Positions 25,501-37,600 of a DNA stretch of 64,000 bases are shown here, in pieces. Each line of letters opens with the position of its first letter. Positions within the stretch are counted from its first letter, which is position 1. The stretch lies in NCBI RefSeq assembly GCF_000003815.2, contig NC_049995.1, positions 4,399,021 to 4,463,020 on the forward strand. The letters run 5' to 3'. The notes under the pieces were generated by a model, which saw only the letters and a list, made by a program, of their open reading frames with translations, did not search any database and was not told where the DNA came from. This DNA is from Branchiostoma floridae (Eukaryota; Chordata; Leptocardii; Amphioxiformes; Branchiostomatidae). Made by a program: the position numbers and the translations under genes.

Positions 25501-25754
25501 GCGAAGTCAAAGAGACACAGGACATCGTCCGAAACATCGTGGAGAACAAGTTGGCGGAACGGGACGAGAAACTGCGAGATCTCACGAGAGTTGCCGAGGA
25601 CCTGGAGAAAGCTGCCGAGCAGTTCGAGAAAGTGTCGAGAAAAGTTCGCGTCAAGTTGTGGCTGAGAAACAGAAAATGGACCCTCGGTACAGTTGGTACA
25701 GTGCTGATACTCCTTTCTGTGTGCGCTATTGTAATGTGTGTGATATTTGTGTAA
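22544..25754 (+). CDS. Tail-anchored R-SNARE (VAMP-like) with long lysine-rich repeat N-terminus
   Basis: Exons 22544-24457 and 25452-25754 join in phase 0 (donor CAG|GTAAGA, acceptor TTTTCCAG) for 738 aa. Exon 2 encodes a synaptobrevin-type SNARE helix: LQREVKETQDIVRNIV, then ENKLAERDEKL, where the Arg (about residue 675) occupies the zero-layer position, then a basic juxtamembrane KLWLRNRKW and a C-terminal membrane anchor ending VMCVIFV. This predicts a vesicle or organelle v-SNARE. Exon 1 is unlike known VAMPs: highly basic, with four tandem ~109-114 residue repeats (DNA period 327-342), each with LRLKRVFKRQKK, a VPESKSSAG stretch, a KQEPLTEE-like stretch and SIETMGVEIIEEVYD, the last resembling a SUMO-interacting motif. 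The start ATG has a gccATGG context just after an acceptor at 22533. The splice linking the exons is inferred, not proven. Confidence 0.7.
22621..23966 (+). repeat. Four-unit coding tandem repeat (327-342 bp units)
   Basis: Units begin with the phrase 'cgtctcaaacgtgt' preceded by 'caag' at 22621, 22948, 23284 and 23626. All units stay in frame, with small in-frame length differences, so the repeat is under coding constraint or recent. Confidence 0.95.
24534..25290 (+). mobile_element. 5'-truncated LINE (non-LTR) fragment in the R-SNARE intron
   Basis: A 200-codon open frame (24534-25136) matches the end of a CR1/L2/Crack-like reverse transcriptase: LHMDQSLTWDLHINHVV, then QYCLPVLANMSE, RKLQVVQNRACRLV, LGWPMVRERF and RLWNDLPPYI near the end. 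The upstream part of the element is absent. It is on the same strand as the host gene and lies wholly within the intron. The frame is still open, suggesting a fairly recent insertion. Downstream, an AT-rich tail leads to 'aataaagg' near 25280. Confidence 0.85.
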
Positions 25755-25759
25755 TCTAA

Positions 25760-27290
25760 ACTTTGTGAACTTTGAACATAACTAGAAGGGTGACATTTAG
25801 TAATTGATAATTATATAATTGATAATCTTCATTGCATATTCATGCCCGAGGGCTAAATGCACAAAAGGACCACATGTGGTCTTATGGATGCAGAGGAAAA
25901 AACTAAACTTATACAATGATTTTATACTAGTCTAAATGGAAAAGGAACTAAGACACATGTGTTACAATCTTTAATGGCTGCATCTAAACATGTTCTTCTC
26001 TCTTTTTGAAACACATGGAGACAGTAGTAACATTATAGTAACAAATATGACATGTTAGAATGTTTACCCTGCACATGTTGTAGTCTAACATTGACTAGTA
26101 TTATACTTATTCTTACTCCAACACATTAATATCTGATGACCTGAGCCCCTCGAGCTCTGGTGTGCTAAGCCATTTGCAGCATGATGTAACCAAACACCCC
26201 TGGGTGCCTACTACTTTACCTGTAACCATGGTGACAGCCTTCTGGTCCAGGTCATTGACCTTATTTGTTTGGAGAAGAAGAAGAAACAGTGCAAAAACAA
26301 TATGTTTACCTTCCTTCAAGGTAAACACAATGAGGAGAGTGTCAGCAATTCATTATGATTCTCCTACGCAGAGCCTGGCCCTAGCTGACAGCCAATCAGA
26401 GATGTTTTCTACCGATTCTCTGATTGGCTGACGGCTGGTTTTAGAGGCCACGCCCACAAAAGTGGAAACCTCGGCCCAGTTTGAGAATTCACTTTAATCT
26501 CCAAGCAGATCCGCGGTGGCGTAATATAGTATCAAACCCACCGGTGCCCATTTGACTCCCTTTGGCCGGCTAGCTATACTCCTTGGCCTGCTTTGATATT
26601 ATCTTATGGCACCGCAGGATCTGTTTGGAGATTAAATTCACTTGACCTTTGACTGGCTGGTTAGATATTCGTGCAAGTAACTGTGTTCTGCATTGGACTT
26701 GTTCACTGCTATAACATCCTAGTGTACGCCTATATAGCAAACAAAACGGACAAGAGCAAACACAAAACACATGAAAACGACTCTTGAAAATACAATTCAA
26801 TTTGATATGTAAGTGTTTGCACCAATAGTATTTTGGTTATCATACTAATAATAGAGTTTGACACTTACTCATTCAATTTAGATTGAATATTACACTAATG
26901 CTAGCTTTTAGGCATCATTATCGATTGCGGTCATATTTTTATACTATGAGTTTCTTTATTTCACAGTTTAAGGAAACCCAATACTTATGTTTCCATGTTA
27001 CATAATCTTTTAGGCCACGGTACATATTCGACACAGATATGTTAAAGCACATTTATTTTGTAAATAAATTCAAAATAAATCATTTCTCGTTTGTAGTCAT
27101 TGATAAGGTTTATACTACTCTAGAAGTTACTGACTCCCCCACATCACATCTGCTTGGAGATTACTAATTTCCCGCCACCGTCGTCAGTAGCTTCCTTCAG
27201 GTAACGTCATGCGCATGCGCTTTAGTCACCACCCTCGCTCATGTTGACCTTTAGTAACCTTTACCATTGACCCTTTGTCGGTCAAACGTC
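25760..27290. other. Intergenic spacer after the R-SNARE gene
   Basis: AT-rich, with the MITE at 26494-26635 and a partial MITE end near 27143 ('ctgcttggagatta'). No gene seen. Confidence 0.45.
26494..26635. mobile_element. 142-bp MITE with TTAATCTCCAAGCAGAT ends
   Basis: Terminal inverted repeats TTAATCTCCAAGCAGAT and ATCTGTTTGGAGATTAA, flanked by a 7-bp direct repeat ATTCACT (26487-26493, 26636-26642). Related copies are at 36779-36938 and partially near 27143. Confidence 0.8.
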
Positions 27291-27903
27291 TCTGGACTTT
27301 GTTATGTCGGGTTGGTGACGTCTGCTCCCGGCACCACACAGGTGACAAAACACGAAAATCAATTTCTAACGCTAGTTCACTTTTATCCGTGGGGTAACCT
27401 TTATCCGTTCTATTTAAAATCGGAGTGTTGAGCATATCAATTCTACAGAAGGCTGTTTTAGACTGGAATGCTATGAAAATATTGCAATTTGAAACCAACG
27501 TCGGCCGAATAGATATCCCTTGATATCTCGTTTTAAAAACAACAGATATAGGTAATTACCATGTGGAGACAGGTGAACTACCGTCATATGACAAAGCCAA
27601 CCAGTACCTTTATGTGACATCTCTATTAGCTACAAAACAAGTTGGAAACACCCCTATTCATCCTGAAATGGAGTAGACCAAGACCAGGTGACGTTTTCTC
27701 CTGGTACCAAACACCACGAAAATCAACTTCTATATGCCAAAGCCAAACAGTGCCTTCATGCGACATCTCTATTAGCTATAAATACGTAGGAGCCACCGCT
27801 ATTTATACTTTGTTATCTTGAATTGGTTTGGTGACTTCTACTCCTGGTACGACATACACAGTCAATTCCTATATGACAAATAAAGCCAAATAAATCTTTA
27901 TTA

Positions 27904-28405
27904 GACCACAGCAAGTAAATACTATGGATGACATCCGCGCGCTCATTAATTTTCGCCTGATTTCAGAAAAAAATAAGAATTTTTTCTTCTTTGGAGACGT
28001 TCAGCATGACGAAAAATTACCAGAATGAACAAATATGTTGTGTTGACGCCTAATGATTGTACTTGTAGAAGTGACACTAGGGGGGTAGCCATGACTATAG
28101 TTGCAGAAGTGAAACTTGTTGGGTAGTTGTAAAATGCCACCAATATGGAAGCTATGAGTGTGTTTACCAACTTTTTTTAGTGATGTATAAGTCTACCATA
28201 CTAGTGTCACTTTTACTATACCAGTACATGTCTTGAATACAGGAAGGCCTTGTTGGCTGTGATGCCATATTTTGTACTTTTAATTCTTGTTACAACGTTT
28301 ATGGTGTCTATTTTGTAAAGTTAGCCATCTTGTTTTTTTTCGCCCTATCTCACTATCTTTGCAGTTTTCAGAGGATGTCATCTATAAAATTTACTTGCTG
28401 TGGCC
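27904..28405. mobile_element. ~500-bp MITE with TTA duplication, copy 1 (PIF/Harbinger-like)
   Basis: Ends GACCACAGCAAGTAAAT and ATTTACTTGCTGTGGCC, flanked by TTA on both sides, inside the satellite unit word 'attagctata'. A three-base TWA duplication suggests PIF/Harbinger. No transposase frame. Confidence 0.7.
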
Positions 28406-28982
28406 TTAGCTATAAAACGACTAGGAGTCACCCCTATTCATCCTGAAATGGAATAGACCAAGACCAGGTGACGTTTTCTCCTGGTACCAAACACCACGAA
28501 AATCAACTTCTATATGCCAAAGACAACCAGTGCCTTTATGTGACATCCCTATTAGCTACAGAACAAGTTGGAAACACCCCTATCCATCCTGAAATGGAAT
28601 AGACCAAGACCAGGTGACGTTTTCTCCTGGTACCAAACGCCACGAAAATCAACTTCTATATGCCAAAGCCAAACAATGCCTTCATGCGACATCTCTATTA
28701 GCTGTAAATACGCAGGAGCCACCCCTATTCATACTGAAATGGAATAGACCAAGACCAGGTGACGTTTTCTCCTGGTACCAAACGCCACGAAAATCAACTT
28801 CTATATGCCAAAGCCAAACAATGCCTTCATGCGACATCTCTATTAGCTATAAATACGTAGGAGAAATCCCTATTCATACTTTGTTATCTTGAATTGGTTT
28901 GGCAACTTCTACTCCTGGTACCACAAGACACGAAAATCAATTAAAGAAAGCCAACCAGTACCTTTATGTGACATTGGTATTA

Positions 28983-29480
28983 GGCCGCAGCAAGTAAATA
29001 CTATGGATGACATCTGCGCGCTCATTTTTTTTCGCCTGATTTCAGAAAAAAAAATTTGTTCTTTGGAGATGGTCAATATGACGAAAAATTACCAAACTGA
29101 ACAAACATGTTGTGTTGAAGCCTAATGGTTGTACTTGTAGAAGTGACCCTTTTGTTTTAGTCATGACTATAGTTGTAGAAATCTTGTTGTTGGATAGTTG
29201 TAAAAGTGACACTATAGAAGCCATGAGTGTAGTTATCAACATTGTTTGTGATACCAGTCTACCACCCTAGTGTCACTTTTACCACACCAGTACATGTTTA
29301 AAGTACAGAAATAAGAGCCTTGTTGGCTGTGATACCATGTTTTGCACTTTCTATTCTTGTTACAACGTTAACGTCCATTTTGAAAAGGTAGCTTATTTTT
29401 TACTCATCTTTTTTTCTCCCTATCTCACTATCTTTGCAGTTTTCAGAGGATGTCATCTATAAAATTTACTTGCTGTGGCC
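28983..29480. mobile_element. ~500-bp MITE, copy 2 (PIF/Harbinger-like)
   Basis: Same ends and interior as copy 1 ('tggatgacatctgcgcgc' near the left end, 'aggatgtcatctataaaa' near the right). It has inserted at the equivalent site in another satellite unit, or was amplified together with it. Confidence 0.7.
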
Positions 29481-30255
29481 TTTAGCTATAAAACGACTAG
29501 GAGTCACCCCTATTCATCCTGAAATGGAATAGACCAAGTTCCAGGTCATTTAAGGTCACTGTCAACGGAAAGAGTGGCAAAAACTGATAGGCTTTCAAGA
29601 AGGGAAAAGGGAATATGTGTATTTGATGTTCGCACGCAGATAGCTTTTTTCACATAACAATCTGTGTACGGATATACCACTGGCTCTGCAAAGCCATGGA
29701 GAGGGGGATGACATCTCAAACGAAGTTGACACCAAAGAATAGCGATACTCTTAGCCATAGAATGGCCGCAAGTGACCGCTTGTGCGTACGTAGGCAGTGA
29801 CCGCTTGGACGTTCTAAAGTTAACGCTGACGGCAGCAACATTGCAAAGTCTCGTGATCCAATGAAAATGTTTCTGTAGACCACCCAATCTGTTCAAATAT
29901 TAGCCCTGGTAATACGTCAACAGTCATGTGATATCCTATGGTATGATATGTGACACCAGTCACATAGAGCACCGGTCGGTAAATACAGGAACGGTCACAA
30001 AGTGCTTACGTTGTAGATATACCGGCTAAACTCCGCACACAGCGTTTACAGAACCAGAAAAACCCCGCTGCAGCGAGGCCGGTCTCAACTTACTACGGAG
30101 AGAAAAGGTAAGATTACCTATTGAAGTTGCATTTATGTAAAATAAACTTTTGGGAAGACTTTACCAAATCCACGTATAGAATTTCCAAGAGTATTTCCTT
30201 GTTGTCAACTTTATTTGTACCGGCCTTACTGGTGATGGAAAAACAATGTAATATT

Positions 30256-30473
30256 GTAGCCTCCATAGTAGGCTCTCTGGGGCTTTTCCCCGTCTTTTTT
30301 GGGCCCATAATACACTTTTGCTGGCCTTTTCTTTTTTGTACTGGGTCGCTTTACCATTTAAGCTACCAAGTACAAAAAGAAAAGGCAAGCAAAAGTGTAT
30401 TATGAGCAACAACAAAAAAACAACAAAAAAAAAAAGACGGAAAAAGGCCTCAGAGAGCCTGCTATGGAGGCTA
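30256..30473. mobile_element. 218-bp hairpin MITE
   Basis: Long inverted arms ('gtagcctccatagtaggct' versus 'agcctgctatggaggcta') with further internal pairing. Flanked by an 8-bp direct repeat GTAATATT (30248-30255, 30474-30481), a hAT-like duplication length. Confidence 0.85.
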
Positions 30474-30899
30474 GTAATATTCAGACAAATTCAGGACGAA
30501 AACCTAGATGGTCATCGTTTCAACATATAGATTTTCTTTGCTAAACTATCACATAAAAAATTTATCATTTCAATCACGAGGAAAAGAACCTTTAGTTAGA
30601 ATCTGTAGCAAATTGTATAGAATAACGACACTATTTCATGTTCACTTTATGCCTTTTAGTTATTATCAACTAAACTTTTTCCAGGATTAAATGATACCAC
30701 AACAAAAATTTTAGCTCCTGTAACTAAAACAACAGTAGCTAATTAACATTTGCATTAACTGTGTCTTAGCCTTGCTATCCTTTGAAATCCAAATTGTCTT
30801 CAGCTTGACTTTGGCTTAGCTTTGTTTTCTTTGAAATCCAAATTGTCTTCAGTCTGAATTGTCTTACAACTTTTCCTATTGGACATCTGAAATTGTCTT

Positions 30900-31045
30900 C
30901 ATTCATAGTTAGAGTATAAAAGACCTGTTTCTTCCACATCTCTTCAGTGTCACTGACGAAGGATAGTGGATTCTATCCGAAACGTCTGACCGTTTCTAAA
31001 CCATATCCAGTTGCTTGAGTAACTATTTTTGGCGATACCACAGCT
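30900..31045 (+). mobile_element. Retroelement tail with hammerhead-like motif
   Basis: A TATA-like 'gtataaaag' at about 30914 is followed by 'cagtgtcactgacgaagg', a perfect 6-bp stem (GGATAG/CTATCC) and 'gaaacgtc', then 'catatccagttgcttgag' and 'tttttggcg'. Related tails occur at 49240-49375 (plus) and 51180-51270 (minus). The arrangement resembles Penelope-like or other retroelement termini. The family is not certain. Confidence 0.5.
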
Positions 31046-31660
31046 GTATATTTTCTGTTCTTTGCATTTTACACCGGAAGAATGCAGACGCTATTTAATT
31101 TGGGAAAGTTTTGGGTTAAACATTAAGATTTGACCTGAATTCCATTTCGGCCAGGTTACATCGTACACAAGCGAACGGGTCACGGTGTCTTGTGTCACGA
31201 AAAAAAACTCACTACACTACTTTTATGGACGTTTTGGGATCCTTTGGTTTTGCGGATGTTTGATTCTTATTTTTCTTTTAATTCTTTTAACTAGTTTGCC
31301 AAGCATAAAGTATAGAAATGTTTAATTGCAAGGGAAAGAGAAATGAACTTTGCACATATTTAACGACCTTAAGTATGTTTACTTGTAGATACCTTTGTCT
31401 TTTAGTTTGTTTCTTTTACTTTTTGATATCTTCAAGCAGACGTGTGAGGTTTTGTCTCGTGTCGTATCTTACAGGTCCATATGATGCATAAAGGGAACTT
31501 AACGGTAAATGTTATTCGTAAAAGGCAGAAAACAACAGAAAAACGCGCACAAATTAATTAAATAGGCCGATATATGTTTGCTTTAAGCGGTGGTTTTAAA
31601 TTCCTTAACGTAACCACATGCTAACGCACTGATTTTATGTATTTTTGTCGGGGAAAACAG

Positions 31661-34600
31661 ATGACGTCATCCTTATTGTTCCTTGCCCTCTGTCTGGTCG
31701 CGTGCGGGTCGGCGCATGCGCAATGTAGCAACACTTCGCCCTGCCCTTTCAAAGGTAAACAAAACTTTGACACAAACCGACGGTTCTGTTACTAAGCATT
31801 GTAGCAATGTCTTTTTATACTCTGTAAAGTTACTGTAACAAATTACCTAGCTAATATTTCAGTGCTGGAAACAAGTCGTTTTGGCACCCGTAGTTTAGTT
31901 ATATTTATTTATTATCATTTTGCCATCATAACTGTCATTTTCTTATCTTATTTTTTTTTTCAATAACATTATCTTCCTTATTTTCTCTCTAAGAAATAAA
32001 TCAAGATGTGACTCTTTTACGAAACATACCATGTTTTAGCAGATACAATTTTTAAAGAAAAGCGTCGGAAAGCGCATATATATTCTACTTTGCCACGAAA
32101 AATGTCAAACAAGAAGAAACTTTTGATAAGCCAATTTGCAAGTTGAACTGCTCACGTGCAGAGAGATGTATCGTGGGTAGTATGCCAAAGTTTGCCCCTG
32201 AGACACAAACGAAACAAAATAAATAAATAAATAAGCAAAACAAATCTGGAATGTATCAAGCAAGGTCTAGACAAGAACTGTTTACATGTTTACAACGCAT
32301 TCACCTTTGACCCCGCGCATGCCCTGTTCAATCCGTGAAACGTCTTATTAAAAGTAGTGGTTGCTTCCTCTTGGGGGTGTAAAACGTTATGGAATGATGA
32401 TGATGACTTTTTTAGGTGGAGATGATTTCATCACACCGGAAGAAACGTCCTCAGTAGATGGTAAACTTGACATGACCTTGACGGTGGATGTGTCTGACGT
32501 CACGGTGGAGTGGTTGACCCTCACCAGGCGGACCTATAACGGAGGCTGGCCCTCCCCAACACTGCGGGTCAGGGCGGGCGACAGGGTCAACGTTCTCCTG
32601 GTAGGTTCTGCTAAATATCGGGAATACACTGGAATTACCGAATCATTGAAAATGTAAGCAAAACAGGTATCAAAGTGCCTGGCAGCAGGGTCGAAATACA
32701 TAGCAAAATACACCAGAATAAAACCGAATTCAATACACAACAAATGCATCCAAAGAATCCTAAGCAATAATCCCCAAATAGATGCATTATTTTGAACCAT
32801 TCTTGTGCGTCCTAGCCTTTCATACAGTTTCTTTGTGTTTTAGGTTATACCTTTATCGGTGTGCACGTTATAGCCTGGAGGCTAAGCTTTAGTATAGCAG
32901 GCCGGGTAGACACAGTTAAAGATGATAACATAAGGGATCCAGTGATCTAATCCGAGTACGATGGCCCATTGCACAACTCGACTTGTAGGTCTATTGTGGT
33001 TCGCAATGTACAACGTTTCTTTATATTCATCTATCTTCTACAAGAAAAATGAGCTGGGAGAGAACCAAGCCGAGGGCGAGCCCAACACATTCCGCCACCC
33101 GAACACCACCAACCTGCACGTGCATGGACTACACATCTCACCCAGGGAACCGCAGGACGATGTACTCATACAGGTATTACCTTGTTCCTACGATGAAGTC
33201 CCTTTCCTCTCTTCCTCATCTCCCTCATCTTTATCTCATCTCTATCTCTTTCTTCGCTCTGTCTTCTCTCTCTCTCTCTTTCTCCCCCCCCTCTGATCTC
33301 TCTCTGATCTCTCTCCCTTCTCTCTTCTCTCTTCCTCATCTCTCTCTCTCCCTCACCACTCTTTCTCCTCTTTCTCTATTCTCTTTCTCCTCGCTCTGTC
33401 ATCTCCCCTCTTTCTCTCATCTATCTCTCTCTCTCTCTCTGAGCTCTCGCTCATCTCTCTCCCTTCTCTCTCTCTCTCTTTTCTCTTCTTCATCTCTCTC
33501 TCACTCTGCTCTTTCTCCTCTCTTTCTCCTCGCTCTGTCATCTCTCTCTCTTTCTCTCATCTCTCTCTCTCTCTGCCCCCCCCCTCCCCTCTCTCTCTCG
33601 CTAATTACTTCGGTCAGTCCTTAGGCTGAGAAAAAAAAAGTCACAGTCAAGTATTGAGCCAGCGGAAATTGACGAGTCTATATCCTATCTTCACGTTGGA
33701 TTGTTGTTATCCCATACTGCAGGTGAACCCAGGGGGTGAGTATCAGTACCACTATGAGCTGAACGAGCTTCAGCCTGCCGGAACCTACTGGTACCACGCT
33801 CACCACCACGGGGCCACGTACTTCCAGGTACGTAGTACGGCAGTCTTGATTTGATTATAGGGATGGCATCCTCCAGGAACTCCAAAACTGACGCAAGGGT
33901 GCCACTAAAAGACGTTTGGTCAGGGATGTGGTAAGGCTATGTTGATTTGACTATAAGGATGACATCCTCTGGGAACTCCAAAACTGACGCAAGGGTGCCA
34001 CTAAAAGAAGTTTGGCCAGGGATGTGGTAAGGCTATGTTGATTTGACTATAAGGATGACATCCTCTGGGAACTCCAAAACTGACGCAAGGGTGCCAATAA
34101 AAAGACGTTTGGTCAGGGATGTGGTAAGACTGTGTTGATTTGATTATATGGATGGCATCTTCTGGGAACTCCAAAACAGATGCGAGCGTACCAATAAAAA
34201 AGGTTTGGCAAAAAAAAGATGTCTTCATTATGGAATCTAAGTGGTCAGGAAGGTTGAACAAAATGTTTTTGGCGACGCCTTAGGTGAGGAGGCATTTATA
34301 AGAGTATTTGTTGCGGCCTTTGAAAATTGTTGAAAGTATATATGTCAATGCATTGGTTTATCGGTTTACTGATTGATTGGTTGTTTGGTAGGTTGATTGG
34401 TTGGTTGATCGATCGATCGATCGATTGATTGATTTTTGATTGCAGGTAGCCAGTGGTCTTGCCGGACTGTTGGTTGATTGTTCGATCGGTTGATCTATTG
34501 ATCGATTTAATCAGTATTTATTCATTTATTGATTGATTGATTGCAGGTAGCCAGTGGTCTTGCCGGACTGTTGATCGTTGAGGATGAAGAGAACTCCATG

Positions 34601-37600
34601 CCAGACGAACTTGCCGCCATTTCCTGCCCGAAACACTGCGACAAAGAAGTGCCCATGTTACTCGGCAAGATGCTGTTCTACGGCCAAGATTTCTTCAGCT
34701 TTCCCGCCATACAAGACCAGATCGGCGACATCTTTCTGTGGGTTTCTGTTTCACAGATAGCTGTAGAAATAGTGTGCAGTTTTCATGAACCATTGCGAAA
34801 CTTCAAGTATAGTGCACTGAAGGTGCATACGTCGAAGTCCCTACATAACTAATACAACGGATCAATCTTAGGTTGTAATAAAGTTGTTTATGGCGCTTTT
34901 TGTACAAATTGTACGGAAACGCTGCTATCTTGAGATTCCAGTAAATTTAGACGAACATATAATTACGTTGGGTTTCGGAGTTTGGTCTCCAACAGAAAAA
35001 ATAAAGCAAGACAACAGAGACGATAAGCAAAATAGAATAGAACAGAGACAATATGAAATAGAGCATTTGTAATGGAAAGTCACAAATTAACTAAGTAAAT
35101 GTTGTTGTTTTTTCTTATTTTCAGACTAGACGATATTGTAACAGATGAGAACATCACCCTGTTGGATTGGCTGGAGAGACATGACGCAACTCAGTACCTG
35201 ACCAATGGTAAGCAAAGTCTCTTCGATATTTGTGTGTGAATATTTTTTTCATTCAAAACGTTGGTCATATTCCTTTGTCCTTCTGGAACAAAACTGTGTT
35301 TCTGTTATAAATCAAAAACTGTCCCATTCCCAATAACATGGGTCGCGGTTCAACTTACACATGCGAAGCGAGATGCATTGTGGGTAATATGTCAAAGGTG
35401 AAAGCTCCGAACTTGTAAACAATTCTTGTCTCATCTAATTCACCCATCCATCCCTTTAATAGTCATCCGGGCACCAAAAAAGATCTGCCAACCAGTTTTC
35501 TCCACCCTATTCGGTGCTTGTCTATAGGCTATACCTTGCTACAAGCACCGTACTCAGGGACCACGTGCATGCGTATTCTAAACCTTTAATTTGCGCATCA
35601 TAACTCCTAACGTTAACGTTAACATCTTTAGGTCAGTACGTACCGAAGATCTCCATGCAGCCGGGAGAGATCAGACGGTTCCGGCTGGTGAATGTCGGAC
35701 CGACCGACATGTTGGAGATCTACCTCGAAGGTAAGGTGCCTTCCTGCCTCGAGCAGCTAAACGGTAGGGACTACGGGTGGGTATCGGTACAGAAAAATCA
35801 GGTCCAGGTCCGGTTCAGGCCCAGAGGATTAGGTCCAGGTCCTGACCTGAACCTTGACCTGATTCATTTTGTGACAACTTGTAAATGGATGATACCCATA
35901 ACTATAGTCCATTTCACTACAATGAAATCTGTTTGGTGGAGTATTAGACTCACACTGGCGTTTTAAAATCCTACAACGCTAACTGCACCTGTACGATTGG
36001 CTGTAAAACTTGGTAGAAATTACTATAAACTCAACTCTACTTCGTTCTTGTTATTTTCTTCAACCTGCAAGAGCCAAAACGTGGGAATGCCTGATCAAAT
36101 GATCTATGAATTTTCTAATAGGTCGAACATCCGGTCTACCTAATTTTTTCAGGTCCGGTTTTTCATTTTTAATAAGAAAGACCGGTTTTGTACCGGTACG
36201 CTGTACCGGTACCCACCCCTAGTAGGGACTTGATATCTACAGATTGGTACATTCAAAAATAAAAGAACATAGATTCCAAATACTGCAAAGGTAAGACTGT
36301 AATTTCGGGCAAGTTTGAAAACACAATCCATCATTTTCTAGGACTATATACAGGACAAAATCGAAGTATCATACAAAATAATACCCCTTTTTTATCAATA
36401 TTCGCACATACATACCAAACAGAAATATTACATCATGTACTAGCTAAATAGCTTAATATTTTTTTTAATCATTCAAAAGACCCGTACCCGAAGATCATTT
36501 CAATTTGTAATCGGAAAAGCTCAAGACAAATAGTTACCAGTGCTTATACCATGAATCCTGATATGGAAAGCTACCATAATTACGTCTATAGTAGTTTATG
36601 ATTAATATTTTCTTGCAGGTTGTGAGATGATAGTGTTGGCTTTTGACGGAGTTTACGTAGATGAGCCTTACGAGACGAATTACGTCTTCATACCGGACGC
36701 GGGCCGAGCAGATGTGGCGGTCCGATGTGTGGAGGCCGGGTCTTACCAGGTAGGCGGAGATACAGTACTAGTAAGTACTCTCCAAGCAGATGCTACGGTG
36801 CCATAAGATAGTAGTAAACCTGGCCAAGGAGTCATCAGCCGGTCAAAGGGAGTCAGACGGGCAACGGTAGCGTAACCGGCTTTACTCCTCTGGCAGCTTT
36901 TGATACTATTTTATGCTGTCATAGGATCTGCTTGGAGATTAAAGATACTGTAACAGTACTCTACAAGCAGAGGTTAGCTTCTGGCTGTTTTTAACGTGCG
37001 TTTATGATTGCAATGAAATAAAGTAATGAACACTTTCAATAGTATCTAAATCGGAGTTAAGCAAGGCTCATGACTTTAGATGCATTGTGTGCAATTTATA
37101 ATAGTATTCTTATTTTTTATAGCTCATTTCCCAGAACGCGCCGGATCAGATCATGTCGATTGGTAACACGCCAGTTTATGATGGAATCTTAGCGACCATT
37201 GAAGTCTCAGGTATTCATTTTCAGCTGTTTGTATGTAATGTTGTTATCAGTGAGATGGACAAATACAAGATGGCGACTTTAACGTGTCTCAAAGGAATGA
37301 ACTATGTCTATGCGCTATGCAGAGTAAAACGTAGTCGTTTATAAATCCTATTAGATAGAGGTGTAAAGTCATTTCTTAATATCACATACAGACATACCAT
37401 GATACAAAGTTCGCATATTCCAATAATCCGTCAACACTTACGTCCCCACGTGACTTTAAACAACCAATAAACACCTAGACTCAAAACAGATGCTGTAAAC
37501 ATTGTTTAATCTTACAGGTGAGCCGGTTGAGATGTCTTTTCCTACCTCCTTACCTGAGAGACCTTTCTTTAACCTGGACCTGAGAGGGTTCCCCGACACC

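Larger units (their letters stand above)
27300..29545. repeat. ~145-bp satellite array interrupted by two MITEs
   Basis: The phrase 'accaggtgacgttttctcc' recurs at 27683, 28463, 28609 and 28754, giving a period near 145 bp, with more diverged units at about 27300 and 28890. Each unit also carries 'cacgaaaatcaa' and 'gcgacatctctattagct'. Two ~500-bp MITEs sit inside the array. Confidence 0.85.
29550..31660. other. Spacer upstream of multicopper oxidase A
   Basis: Holds the hairpin MITE at 30256-30473 and a retroelement tail at about 30900-31045. No gene is supported. The oxidase promoter and any untranslated first exon should lie here; the base before its ATG is an AG that could be an acceptor. 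Confidence 0.45.

Noticed and set aside
29546-29896. 116-codon minus frame
   Set aside because: No domain, no start context, no splice partner; lies in repeat-flanked spacer.
33049-33624. 191-codon Ser/Leu-rich frame
   Set aside because: It is exon 3 of oxidase A read in the wrong frame, followed by a (TCTC)n microsatellite.
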